A DNA stretch of 64,000 nt from NCBI GenBank assembly GCA_907163375.1, contig CAJQUW010007508.1:124001-188000 (forward strand), in the 5' to 3' direction. Under the pieces are notes generated by a model. That model was given only the letters and a program-made list of their open reading frames with translations. It was not told the DNA's origin and did no database searches. The DNA comes from Prostheceraeus crozeri. Lineage: Eukaryota; Platyhelminthes; Polycladida; Euryleptidae. Shown piece by piece: positions 12,601 through 25,500 of the stretch (positions are counted from its first letter, which is position 1; each line of letters starts with the position of its first letter). Made by a program: the position numbers and the translations under genes.

Positions 12601-13673
12601 GTGACGCGTGTGCTTGATGCACTTTTTTAAATACCTCGATGAACTCAAAACCAGGAAAAGAAGGATTGGCACAGTGGTCAACGAATATTCTAAGACTCTG
12701 TAAGAGATGTAAGAGAATATATTTTAATTAAACTAATATATTCCTGGAACAGATAGCATCAGCTTTTATTTAAGCCCATGCACGAAAATTGTAGCTTTAG
12801 TAGAATAAAGGTAAAAAGTTGCTGTGCTGAGTCTACATTGCTTTATCTCACAGTCACTTGGAAAAATGTGAAATGATGCAAATAATGAATAACTTGAATG
12901 GAAATACTCTAGATTTTGTCAAAATATAAAAAGCATATATAAAGCATTATATCATCTAAAAAGTTATTAAAAGCTTGATTTATAAGTAAGAAACATGGTA
13001 ACCATGAAAAAAAATTAGCATCATGTGTAGTTCCTTTTGTGGACATCAGCAAATAAATTGACCAAAGTTACATGATTTTATATTGTCTGACCACAACCAG
13101 GTGGACTGACATAAATAGTCTGCTAAATTAACAAATGAGACTCGACCTTTAACATGGTATGAAATTTATTGATATTGAGCTTCTCTTTCAATGAATGAGA
13201 CGTGTTTAATGTTGTTGATCGACAGTTTTGCGATAAATCAAATTCTTGGTGTATCTTAGAAGACACCCAATTTTAAATCCCTTTGCTGACATAGTACAGT
13301 AACAAAGCTGCTGATTAATGAGTGAAGTTTTCTATGAATATAGTGAAAAGCACTCTCATAGTTTCAAACCAATCTGGTTCATGTTATGACATCTCAAATG
13401 TTGATGCTAAGAGAATCTCAATCCATATAACGCATTTCTAGCTTCTCGTGATGGCAAGTGAATTCGTAGTAGTCACCTCTTCCGATTCTCTCACGTTTAT
13501 CCAATAGTGTCGGAATAATAAGCCTACACTTTCACAAGACAAAATATCATTCTCGGATCTTTCCTGTGACTAGAAAATATCACGTCGCGTTCACTGATTC
13601 TAGCAATTTATTTATGACTTTGTTTTAAGCTGATAATCAAACTGCAATTTTCAGATGCGTAGAGCATATTCTG
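12601..13673. other. No recognisable gene
   Basis: AT-rich DNA with many stops in all frames. I see no repeat structure, element ends or exon. Confidence 0.4.
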
Positions 13674-16209
13674 CAGGGTTCGTACGGTTTGTGAAATTTT
13701 GTGAGTTTTGAAAATTAAGTTCAAGGCCCTTGAAGGGTTGTGAATTTCACGATTTTCAGACAGTTTTGTGAAAGTTCGCGAGTTTTTGGAGTAGCAAAGT
13801 TTAATTTCTACGGATGATTTGCTTTTTAGATTTTGAACATGATGATGTCAGGCTTCCCAGTCATAAAATGTAAGGATCCGTCATAAAATAATGAAATATG
13901 GCCAAATTTCACAAAGTTTATAAAAGAATTTTCAAGTAAATCTGGCCTTGACTGACCAGACGCGACCACGTCCTTTGAATCAGAACTATTGATGCAAAGA
14001 AAATTCAAGTTTGGAACCCCGTCCTTGAAACTTGGATTATGGTTTTTGCAGAAAATGCATTAATGTGGTGTAAATAAACAATGAATTGGATGTCGAGCAT
14101 TTTATAGCAGATCCATAATCCCATCTTAAAATATTCGAGTGCGCTCCATACTCTTCCGTCATGTCCTCGATGGGTATCACGTCATGCCAACGGGTATCAC
14201 TGCATGGCATATTTTTGGGCTTGGTTCCTCGCGGTGGTTAAACCTTTACCCAGCCTTACTTCGAACTTTGGATCAATGGGTAAACTTTCGGCAGCATTTT
14301 CTCGAATTTCTTCCATCAAACGAAGAATTCAAAGTACATTCAGTCAATTGATCGCTGCAAGCGGATCGCAAGTGCTTTGAGGCTGAAGCTTTCCTGTTGA
14401 CGCTCCGATGCGGTCTTGCATACAGCATTGACATCTGTTACTAGAATCAATACAGAAGCTTCATCAAGAAGTTGTTAACATGATCGGACAACCCACTGGA
14501 GACATTGAAGCTTGTTGTGAATTTGGCAAAGATTGATGTAATAAAGCCTGAAAATGGAAAGTTAGCCAGGAAGACGATGTTGGAACGAAGACCATGAATA
14601 AAAGGCCTACTACTAATGAAGTTTGCGAAAGTGACGCACAGAAACTTAAGAATACTTATGTTGTTTGGCATCTTTGTGGCAGTTGTCAGCAACCTAAAAA
14701 AGTCTCATCCCTTTGATTCATCGGCGCTCAAAGACGCAACCATGCTTCACCCGGATAGCCGGTGCGATCCGAATTCGTCATCTTCAATATCCCACTTGTC
14801 CCTGAAGTCTGCATTGAACAATGAATTACAATCAGAAACTGGATAAAAAAAAATATTGGGGAAAGGTATCAAAAATTACAGACGAGTTCGAAAATCCAGA
14901 GTGCTGATTGTCATGAAACTTATCAATATATGTATTGACACTTAGCCACATGCGGCCTCTGAACCAGGTTGAATCCAGCATGTCGAAATATCTAAGTACA
15001 TGACAAAATAGCAAAGACGAAATTAGCCGTAGAATTGACGGTGGAGGAAGTCTAAGATGCGAATTCAGATTCCAAGATATTCCAATGAGCTTTCTCGAGT
15101 GAAGTTGCTGAAAGTAAGCACGCGACCTAGTTTGGGTATCGAACAGAAAAAGACCATCACTCGAACACCTCAAGATCTAAAACAAAGAAAAGTCTCAGTT
15201 TTACAGACAGCTTTCTCCTGACGTATAATTGATAACTATTACCCAATTCGCTAGAGAGTGATCTACATCTAATCCTAAAATTGGCTTGTTTTGCCTTGCA
15301 GCATGTGCCATTTGTATATGCTCATACATTACCAATAATATTGAGCTGTTGCAGTCAACAGTAAAGACAGCAGGCGATGGAAGGCTCAGCAAAGTGTTCA
15401 ACTTCTAATTTAGTCAAGCACATCATGTCGGGGAGCTAATGTTAAAAGAAAATGTGTGAAATGATGTTTTCTGCTAGTGGTGCGCTTATTCTCGAAATTT
15501 TCAGACCATTTTTCAGAATTTTTAGTAGTTGTTTTGCTGCATCTTTCATTTTTGTAATCGAGATTGTCTAACTTGATAACTTAGATTTAAATATTTGCTT
15601 TCTAGTATAATCGTTATTTCTCATATTTGAACACGTGTCTTTCTAGCAGTGAATATCTAACTTTTCACGTTAGTAATTATTCAAGAACAAACATATAGGC
15701 CTATGTTGACATCAGATATTATGCATATATTATGCATGCGGCATGTTTCATTTATGCAATCGAGATAGCTCGACCAAAATTTTTTTAGATGTAATTATGT
15801 TTTATATACCTACGCACTTTTTTAATTTCTTGTTTTTGTATCAGGAGATATTTACTTTTTGGTCTATGTCAGTTGTTGTTCGTTTCTTAATCAGTAAATA
15901 TCACTTGCTTCTATATATTTTTGAATGTAAAAGGAAGAATGTAGGGAGGATCTCTTATTTCAACATTTTTCTCATGATGCGTCAATATATGAAATGAATT
16001 TAGTTGCTATCAGTGGAATGGCGGCATTAATTTGAATTACAATTCGGTAGAAATTTATTGTAGCTGAATTTTTGTGGGCATTCTCTTGCCGAAATAGCTT
16101 CTATCCCATTAAATTAGCGAATAAAGGGTTTGTGAAAGTTTGTGAAAAAAGCTGGTGCAGGTTTGTGAAAGTTTGTGAATTTTGCCTCCAGGAGGCCGTA
16201 CGAACCCTG
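13674..16209. mobile_element. hAT-like element, CAGGGTTCGTACGG termini
   Basis: The ends are inverted: CAGGGTTCGTACGG at 13674-13687 and its reverse complement at 16196-16209. Multiple TTTGTGAA repeats lie just inside both ends (13689-13790 and 16126-16181). The CAGGG start and CCCTG finish are typical of hAT elements. The flanking octamers ATATTCTG and TTATGTCA do not match, so the insertion is old, or these ends are not from a single event. No transposase is recognisable in the 2.5-kb interior. Confidence 0.6.
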
Positions 16210-16988
16210 TTATGTCATTTTCAAAGGCCATGTAATATTAATCGTATATCCGTCGATGTCATTGTATATGGGCCTACTTGTTGTACAGATTTTTTGATTG
16301 TGGTTATATTTGCCTCTCTCTCACACAACAGCTTGGTCTCACTATTCATTAAACGTCTTAGGAATCGCACTCATGAGAAGTTGGGTAATAACTTAAGAAG
16401 TTGTTTCTCAAAGACGGTCATCAATCTCCTGAGCATATTGTCTATGCTTTGAGGTATTGACTTCCATTCTTCTTTCAAATCAGTTGAAATTTCATTCAAA
16501 TTTCGGTGCACTTGCGACTACGGATGCTCAATTGGATTGTTTTTGGATTAGGGCTTCAAACAGGCAACACGATCTGTTTAGTCTGGATGGGTTTGGAGGC
16601 GAATCATCGACTTGCAACTTCCAATCTTGGTGAGATCACCACATGTGCATGTTGCCCACGATGAAATGTGTCTTTCTAACACCTTGTAAAACATCATCAC
16701 CACTTACCGTATCTTCAAGAATCCACCAGTTCGTCAGATAACACCCTAAACAGGAACCATGCCACCACCACCAGCAATTTATGTTATTTTGTTCTCACAT
16801 TATTCCATTGTTGTCACCTAACACGCAAACGGCTATCCTTCGGTCTTAGTAGGAGCCTGTATTTGCCAGAATGCAACAGGATTACCATTGACTTTCATGA
16901 AAGTGCTGCGGTGAACAAATGTGTGAACCCAACCGGATGCAGCAGAACAAGGAAGTCTAATTTTCAAGTAAGTTTGCCACTGGCTATC
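16210..16988. other. No recognised gene; one weak exon-like stretch
   Basis: At about 16844-16967 a + strand open stretch with three cysteines ends in TTTTCAA|GTAAGT and is preceded by a possible acceptor (GGTCTTAG). It could be a small exon of an unidentified gene. I could not match it to a family. The rest shows nothing. Confidence 0.25.
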
Positions 16989-17120
16989 GCAGGAAGTAAA
17001 AGCGAAATTTTTGACCCAACGTTTCGAGATTCTTCAACGAATGCTATTAGTTATTTTTACTTAATCTCTCGTTAAAGAATCTCGAAACGTTGAGTCGAAA
17101 ATATCGCTTTTAATTCCTGC
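16989..17120. repeat. Inverted repeat, about 46-bp arms
   Basis: The left arm (16989-17034) and right arm (17075-17120) are near-perfect reverse complements separated by a loop of about 40 bp. They contain AACGTTTCGAGATTCTT and its complement. This is a foldback or MITE-type structure. The CGAAACGT core also resembles the 3' end of the Penelope-like fragment near 22850. Confidence 0.75.
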
Positions 17121-18689
17121 AAAAACCAGAGGCAAATGTTTTTTGAAGATCTTCCAGGCACTTCCAATAAAATCTTAAACCGTTTCTGCAAGGACTTCTA
17201 TCCTCATGAGGATAGTCATAAACTTCACACCTCCCAAACATCCCAATCGCACGACATCTTAAAATGTGCTCAGCATGGGGTCTCGTTATTCTATTCTCAT
17301 TCCCGTTTGTAGACCATTGTTTTCCGGATAAACGATGGAAGGCGGAAATGCATCCCCCCACAGCTGGCGGTATTAATGAAATGTATCTAATCGTTAAGCA
17401 ATGGCAATGCTGGTCCAGATATCGCCCAGAAGGTCATCATTCAGGCACACGACTCCAGTTTATGAGAAGTCTTTTTGATCTCAGACTAGTGCAAGTCGTT
17501 GGTGATTTGATGACTGTCGAAGCATACATATCTTCATTCTCACTGATGAGAGAACTAAGCACTAACCTTGATTTCGAGCAGGAGTGTAAATTGAAAGTGA
17601 TGAAGATTAAGAAATGACGAAATGCGGTGACCGTAATACTAAAACTGAAAAGATCAATTAGATTGACGCCGAGCCATTGAAGTAGAGGAGGAGGCGATCC
17701 TTGAGGACAAGAAAAAGGAAATTGCTAAAACTAGTGAGGAAGAAGTCTTCTAATCAAGCAACTAGAGAAAGTGCTAGTTATTTTATTGGGACAGGACTCA
17801 ATCAGAGGAATATATAGCCTACTCTTGCTCATGAGTCATAAAAAAATGAAGAAGCGGTAAGTTGCACGGATGAAACAGCAAGCGTATGATCAACTTGCAC
17901 AAGTTTCTGAATCGTTGATGTGACGTCCCTCCACATAGGTATTTTTAGACTTTTCATGACTCACACTCTATCTGAGAAATTATTGTTTGTATTTCTTCAA
18001 CCAAATAACATTTCATAGTTACTCAAAACCATTGCTTTATCTTACAACATAATTTTGTCATTGTTAGGTACAGGTACATGAAGAATAGCATTGAAATATA
18101 TTATATCTGTATAGCGTTAGTCATCAGTCATCACACTATGATGGCAACATAGAAAGTGTGAGTAAAAGACAAGATTACTTTTTGTAGCAAATGGAAAAAT
18201 ATCCTGTAAGACTGATAAGACATGACTTGACGATAAAACATTAATGATGATGACACTTTCTTTGCCAATACAGCGAGCGGTATATGGCATAATATGCTGC
18301 ACAGCAGCATGTGAATTCGGAAAATTTTACAAATGAGTTATTATCTACAGACAATTTCAATTGATGACACAATCGCTTTCTTTGAGTTATGGTTTGAGAA
18401 TTTGTGGATCGTACAATAAAAAACTTGCTAAGTGATGACATTCCGAAGAACGTGAAACTTAACGAGCAAGTCTTATAGAAATATTGTCAAACATCAAAGA
18501 AAACCCACCTTCGGTGTCACATTTACCCATCGGCGAACAATGATATCTGAACGTTCAAGTTTTCTTTTATTAGACTGTTTTAAATCACATATAACGGGCC
18601 AATAAAAAAATTTGCGAAAATACGAACGCCATGTAGGCCTGTCAAGCAATGTTTTGGCCACAATTAAACCGAATGCTAAATAAGGATAA
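17121..18689. other. No recognisable gene
   Basis: A 117-codon + frame at 17264-17617 and an antisense frame at 17110-17361 have no recognisable domain and no clear splice context. The rest has no repeats or element ends that I can see. Confidence 0.4.
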
Positions 18690-19320
18690 TGAAAGACATT
18701 TTTTTATGAATAATCAAACTGATCGTCCATTTCGCCGTTGAAAGATGTCATTTAGGATTTTTAGAGAGGGAACTTCTTTGATGTCGCGGCCATCGATTTT
18801 CAAGTTAGAATCGAGTGAAGAAGCAAGATATTTTCTGTTGATCGTGAGAACATTGGATTTATTTTCATTGATGAGAAGTTTCTTCCTCTGGGTCCAACTA
18901 GCAAATTCATCTATGTCATCTTAAAAGTCAGAAACCTTGGACGTTTTTGATAGATGGATAGGTGACATGTCATCAGCGTAAGCAGTCATCGATTTTTTCG
19001 ATTGGGGGAGATCATTTACATAGAAAACAAACAACAGAGGCCCTAAAACAGAATCTTGCGGGACGCCGCTAGAGACAATCTTCCATAGGGTCAAGAGATC
19101 GGTGGCGGAAACTCGCTGAAAGCGGTTGCTCAGGAAGGATTGTATCATTTAAACGACATCAGGATGGCACTGGAATTCCAGCACCAGTGAATTTAGAACC
19201 AACAAATGACTAAGAGAATCGAGTGCCTTACGTAAATCAGCTACGAGAACCTGAGCAGAAGTCTCGTCCGCACGCTGTGAAGTCAACCGAAGTTGATTGA
19301 TCGACATAACCCAGCAACCA
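18690..19320 (-). pseudogene. LINE reverse transcriptase fragment (Jockey/CR1/I group)
   Basis: Read on the - strand: LVADLRKALDSLSH (strand with the first catalytic aspartate region), then [28 protein letters not shown] (motif SGVPQGS with one change), FYVNDLP, TAYADDM (the catalytic YADD box), then WTQRKKLLINENKSN. This is the core of a non-LTR reverse transcriptase. It is interrupted by at least one stop between the first two segments, and endonuclease and 3' end are missing, so it is a dead fragment. Confidence 0.85.
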
Positions 19321-19957
19321 GAACAAAGCTTTTGCAGTTATATTTAGCATCCGACTCTGAGCTATGTTTAAGGCGAATCTTGAATTGAAGAATTTCACAA
19401 AAATCCAAAGCGTCTAAAAGATATATTTTCTGCATCGGTGGTAAGGTGTTCTCCAAATGCGCATGTATAATTATTCACCATGAAACAAGGACACGCTAAA
19501 CATTATACTAAGTCGGAGTCTAGGGGATGCTGACTCCGGAACCCTTGTTAGGAAAGCTACCATAGCGAAATGGAGCATCAGAAGACGGTTCCTTAGTATC
19601 GGACTGTTTTGTACGCACGAGCTTAACGGTGTAATTTTTCACCCAAGCATTGCTCATAAGAGGTTGTGTGAATTGCTGAGAGAGAAGATGAGAGCGACAC
19701 AGAGAAGGTGTGATTTTAGGTCGTGGAACTTGGGACTTCGTCGTTGTCTGGAAGTCAGACATTCAGGGCTCGTAAATTTCCGTCCTTTTCGTCTTTTCTA
19801 TGTGTCCGTCCATTTCCGTCCTATCAAGCATGCGTATCCCAGTGCATTTGACACAGATATCGTATTACTTTTCCAATATTGGGAAAAAGTTCCATAAGTT
19901 GAAGAATCTATAAGTTAGCTTATAATGGTTAAAATTCTGTCTCGGAGATCATGAAGT
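19321..19957. other. No gene; possible decayed element end
   Basis: CAGGGCTCGTAAAT at 19764-19777 and ATTTGCGAGCCCGG at 21750-21763 are imperfect inverted copies. They would enclose the hAT element at 19966-21640, so the younger hAT may sit inside an older one. The flanking octamers do not match. No gene seen. Confidence 0.35.
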
Positions 19958-19965
19958 CTCAAATT

Positions 19966-21640
19966 CAGGGTTGGCTTTTTGCCGGCTAAAATTGGTTTTT
20001 GCCACTAAGTGGCAAAAACCAGGTAAAAACCGGCTAAAACTAAAATTCCGAAAAATCAGTCTATTTCTTCACGAAATGATCGACAGGAAGTTGGAGTTTA
20101 AGTGTTACGGTACCTGCGGGTTTGCAGTTTGCAACTCTTATCTTCCAAAACATGACATTCATTCTGTGATGGAACCACATGATATGTTTTTATAACGAAC
20201 GACAAACGATGTTGTCTTTCTTTACGATTGCTCTGCCCTTTCCTTGTGATTTAAGAACAAATGTAGACTTCAGCACCATTTTGGCTCTTTGGTTCATGTA
20301 ACAGAGGTTGTTAGATACTCGCAGAATTATCATCAAATGAATGAAAAAATGAAAATAAATATATGAATATAACTGGTTTATATACATAGGACTAAATTAA
20401 GCAACCAACTTTCTTCATGTGGACGAGCTTCAATAATCCCACTGTCATTCTTCTTGTTGAGTGTTCAGCAAGAATGTAGAGTGTATTTTAACAGTAGCTT
20501 AGGTGTCATCGGATCCAGATTCGAACCCAGGTCTCATGAACGCAAAGAAAACACTCTATCAAAAAGTCTCTGCACCGGAAAATCTCACCTCACAAATCAA
20601 GCAATGTGCAACAGTCACTTAGAATGCATTTTTACTTTTTTTAGAAATATACTAAATGTAAATGCTTGTGACTGTAGCAGGAAATCATGATTTGTAAGAA
20701 CAAATAATAGTTAAATAACATAGTTCGCACCAGCGAACTTGATAAAGTGAGGTATAGTGTAGAGAAGCTTCAGTTATAATCTCAACAAAAGAGCATGTCC
20801 AGTAAGATGTAAAATTGATCTTGTTAATAGAATCTGAGAGCGACAAACAATTTTAACATTATTGTGATATACAAGTTTGTTTAAAGTTCCTGAAATTTCC
20901 ATATTTTGAGCTCAAATCAAAACTTTACTTTCGGTTTTAAATTCATTTAACATAACCTTATCCTTTAAATATGTTATGGTAAATTACCATGACATGAAAA
21001 ATGTTGAAGGGCAATATTTTTAATCTAGTCCTTGTGGGAGTGCAGGATAAATTTCAGTGATATTCGTGTAATCACAAGGGATATGGGACATTTGCCACAG
21101 ATTTAGAAGACAAGCTATTCTATGAGATCAACAGGGAGGTTAATCGTAGAAATCCGAGGCCAGATTTCTACATTTTCCTACCCTTCTACAGTAGCTTCAA
21201 GGAATGCCTGTTTTCGATCTTTTATATAGAGGCAAGTGATTTCCTTCCAGCATGGACGTCTGTTGCATCTTACAATGAATGAAATTCGTAAAACAACAAA
21301 AAGCGTGCACACTTAGAAGAATAATACACAACAACTTTATAGCAATATTTTTTATAATAATTTATATTCTTACACCTATAGTTGGAACATATTCATGATT
21401 GAATTACGATATTGATAAGGTTTGAATTGTGAAAATACAGGCCTAAATGTTTATTGAATGATGAAAAAGTAAGATGAACTTATTGCGACTAACGTTCATC
21501 AATAAAGTAAGGAGTGACGATGATTCGTTATATTGTATGTACCAAAAAAAAACTTAAGAAGTAATGCTGGAAAAATAGTTTTAGCCAGTTTTAGCCGAAA
21601 AATGGTGACAAAAGCTGGTGGTTTTTACCGGCCAACCCTG
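19966..21640. mobile_element. hAT element, non-autonomous, with perfect 8-bp target duplication
   Basis: The ends read CAGGGTTGGC and GCCAACCCTG. Flanking octamers at 19958-19965 and 21641-21648 are both CTCAAATT, a perfect 8-bp target duplication as made by hAT transposases. Subterminal GCCGGCTAAAA-type and GGCAAAAACC repeats are present at the left, and related inverted ones (TTTTAGCC) at the right. The 1.7-kb interior has no recognisable transposase. A tRNA-promoter-like B box on - at about 20513-20525 may be a SINE fragment. Confidence 0.85.
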
Positions 21641-21648
21641 CTCAAATT

Positions 21649-22477
21649 AGGTCTTGTTGCCATACTTATTGAACATTCATTCACAATAATATACTAGAGC
21701 ACACGCGCGTGCGAATGTGTTTGGAATTTTCTGTCTTTTTTCGATCAGCATTTGCGAGCCCGGAATACTGTTTTCTTATTCTGAATGTACTTTTCTGGGT
21801 TCGGCCAAGCCTGACAAAAAGTGGTTTTCGATGCATCTCTATGCCATTCTATCACTGAAATGAAGCGCTTTTCTGGATTAATTTCAATTTTTGATTTTTC
21901 TGGAATAAGTGCTTTTGTAGCACACCATGTGGCCAATTTTCGTATTCTTTCACATGTCATATGTCTTCAATCTTTGATTGTTAAGATTACGTAAATGTCC
22001 CATATGGTGATTGAAACATAGCATTTCATTCAATTCCATCGAAAACTTTTGTGTTGAAGAAGTGGTTAAAATAGCTTCAATGGTCAAGATATTTTCATGG
22101 CTCATTTTCGAGTTTATATTCAAGTTATCTCATAACTTATCAACCGATCGATGCTTTCTCATGCATTCAATCATTTTATGACGGTCGACACCTTAACCCG
22201 AAAGTACTAATTTTCAACTTTTTTTAAGTAACAATTTCAATTAATTCCTTAAGTTCCTCCATCCATGCAAGTATTTGTGTGAGTCGAAATCAATTTGATG
22301 TTTCGTTTGATATGTGAGAGAAAATGCTTAAACTAAAAGTAGATGAAATTTATAAAGACAAAATAATTTCAAAGAATATATGGCTTTATGTGCACCTGGC
22401 TATAGATAGCTTATTTTTCATGTATATTGAGAAAGTCAGGGTGATCATTACATGAAAACATGTTTTCAGTTTTACAG
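21649..22477. other. No recognisable gene; upstream side of the RPAP1 start exon
   Basis: No coding similarity. A pyrimidine-rich acceptor (TTTTCAGTTTTACAG) ends at 22477 just before the RPAP1 ATG. A 5' noncoding exon and the promoter must therefore lie further left; I could not place them. Confidence 0.4.
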
Positions 22478-22524
22478 ATGACGTCGAGACCTAATTCGAA
22501 AGAAACTGAAGAAGACTTGCTAAG
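22478..22524 (+). CDS. RPAP1: RPAP1 exon with start codon
   Basis: The exon begins exactly at an ATG after acceptor TTTTACAG and ends at CTAAG|GTAATT. It encodes MTSRPNSKETEEDLL plus two bases. M-x-S-R-P, then E-x-E-x-D-L-L, matches the first residues of vertebrate RPAP1. Phase 2 fits the acceptor at 46927. Confidence 0.8.
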
Positions 22525-25500
22525 GTAATTTTGGAATGTGGTAGTAATTTCCTCATATCATGATTTAAGTCCTATAATTAGCGAGCAACTCTATTGAATT
22601 TTGTTTATCCATGTAATCAGATCCCATCTCTCTTCATTAGAACACGGTTTTGCAATATTGAATTTATCCAAATAGATTTTGAAATCGATGCGCTGCAGTT
22701 TATAAGTATATTTTCAAGTCAGCAAGATGCTGAACCAAGAAAAACAGTTTAGGCTGCTATGTGTTTAGAACTGCTGTTACTAGTACGTGAATGTTCACTT
22801 CTTTATTTTAACAGGTTTGTTAGTAAAAGCGATATATACACGGTCTCGACGTTTCGAGCGTTCTCCCGTCTTATGTCTAGCCTCCGCTAAGCGGGTCTCA
22901 ACGGTGTCAGTGCACTTTTCTAATATGGAGAGGTCAAAATCTTCAAAGTGCATCTGCCCTCTTTCATGTTTCCGTTGCATGTGTTCAGCAAGCGCGCTAT
23001 CGAAATTGTTATGGTGTAAACTACGTATGTGTTCCATGTACCGGTATTTAAATGGTCACTGAGGATTTAATTCAAAACTAAGTACGTGCAAGATAAGCAA
23101 AACATACACGTGTAACACATTTGTTTCTTTAGATGTAAAATATTTGTATCCAAGTATTCCCCTACAAGAGGGAATCACAGAAGTAATGAGATTCGCCTGA
23201 AAAAAATTAAAGCCGAATAGACGGTTATGGTTTTGACCCAGAGGCCCTAAATAAAATGCTGGTATTCATCTGCTAGAATTATGAAATAGAATATAATGAA
23301 AAATATTATTTGCAAACAAAAAGGTGTCCCGTAGGTGCACACTTCAGTCCTTATTTTGCGGTAATTTATATGCATGCGATAGAAACTACTGTTCTTAAAA
23401 AACTTAGAGATGATTGCAGCATCCCCCCCCAATTATACTGTAGATATATAGATGATATTATTATCGGACCATTTGCTAGAAATACAACCCTTTTCACTAA
23501 CATACTAGATATTTTAAATTCATCAAACACATTCATTCAATTCACTCTGAGCAGTGGTCTTCAAAGTGTTGTACGCGTACCATTTGGTGGTACGCCGAGC
23601 ATTTACAGATGGTGCGCGTACCATTTAAAAAAAACGATGCGCCTGAGGAATCAACACAACATTCGGCATTCTGCATCAGCTGCAATATTGTACATGAAGC
23701 TCGAGAAAACTATGATAAATATTGCATAAATTTTATGTTCATATCAGGGATGCAGAGTCGCAGTCCCGGAGCCCTGTCATTTTTGCTTGACTCGGAGTCC
23801 TATCAAATGATAGGACTCTGGCCTATAACTAGACCTGAAATACAAACAAGTTGTTTATTCTCGTGCATATAGCTGCCACTGTCTTGATATCAACTTTCTC
23901 CGTCAAACAAAAGTGCAGAAACAGCAGTGCATGCAAAGTCTGTAATTGTTGAGGGAATGAACCGTGATAGTGAAAAAGGATTGTCGTTTCACTCGGTGAT
24001 TCAGTAGAAAAGACAAGCCTTCATAGCCTCGATCACACATACGCACCTAAGGTCACATCGGAGACAAAAGTAAAATACTAGTTTGCTTGAGAAGATTACC
24101 TCTTGCCCTCACGATAATCAAGTGTGATGGCTCCTCCAAAGCGCATCTTAAAATCGAAAGTGTACTCATATTTTTTGGAGAAGGATGGGTGATTTTCCTG
24201 CCTGGTAGAGACTGGAGAAAAACCGTGTGAAGCACGCATCAGGAAGATGGGAGGAACCCAGTCGTATGCATCCAACTTAAAGCGACATTTGATAAACTTT
24301 CATCGGAAACAATTGATATTTGATACAGCAATGATCTCTAAAAAATAGGTTCAGGTAAGCCTATAATGATCTATGATGTAGGCTCCAATTTTTTTAAAAA
24401 AACTGGGCTTTATATAATTGCCACTCGGAGTCGGAGTCCTATTAAAATGATAGGACTCTGCATCCCTGATTCATATACTATATGCTATATTTAAGCAAGA
24501 CAGATAATTTCTTATTTTCTCACATGTCACATGAGATTACCAATTACATGATTTCTAGCACGGTGCATTTAAGCAACGTTTGAACAAATTCTAACAACGG
24601 TACATCCAGGTGAATAGTCAGTGGCCACTCTGGTTAGCAGCAGCACACAGTTTTGATTTAAAATTGTTGGCCATACCCAAAGTAGATTATCATTTCAATG
24701 AAACTTAATTCAGTCTGCCTCACGGCCTAATGGGTATAGAGAATATGTGTTTTCTCTATACCCATTAGGCCGTGAGGCAGACTGAATTAAGTTTCATTGA
24801 AATTATAGCACACAGTTTGTTGAGCCGCGGTTGTATCAGCCTGAGCGAAGGCTTCACAAGATGTTTTAGTTGCGTTAATAACTATCATATTGGTATTATT
24901 ATTGTCAAACACGAGTAAAAAGGAAGCAGTCGACGATAAAAGTTGTAATTACTCAAAATTAAATTTTCTCAACGATAGAACAGATAGGAAAATGCGAAAA
25001 CTAATCAAAAACTACAAACTGTCAATAAAGCTAGTGAGTAAACCAAAGTTAACCACTTACAACACTAAAAAATAGAAAAAATAAAAAAGCACAATAATTG
25101 CAAAATCTGTGACCGTTTACCCTTCAAATTTAACTGCACTACACATCATCTTATTTATCAATTTTCTTGCTCGCTGTGGAATGAATTTGATGTTGGTCAG
25201 ACCAATAGACCATTCAAACACTGGTACATAAAAAAGGAAAAGCTTTATTTACCCTCGATACACATCAGATTTGGCACTTGTTTTCAAAGCGGTCGAGCAA
25301 CAAAATAAACATGTAAAGTAACCAGGCTACGGTGAGAGCAATACAAAAATGAAAAACAACATTGAAGATAAAAGTTATAGCACAATTTCTTGAATTCCTT
25401 TAGGGTATTTGCTTGACATATGTCCAGAGGCAATTCGTCATAAATCATTGGCCCAATCACACTGAAAGAGGACGAACTCAATGCTAATCGGCTGAAAGGA

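Noticed and set aside
16844-16967. Possible cysteine-containing exon
   Set aside because: A donor is present, but the acceptor is weak and no protein family is recognisable.
20454-20560. tRNA-like B box (GGTTCGAATCT on -) near 20515
   Set aside because: No matching A box, acceptor stem or cloverleaf. At most a SINE scrap inside the hAT element.
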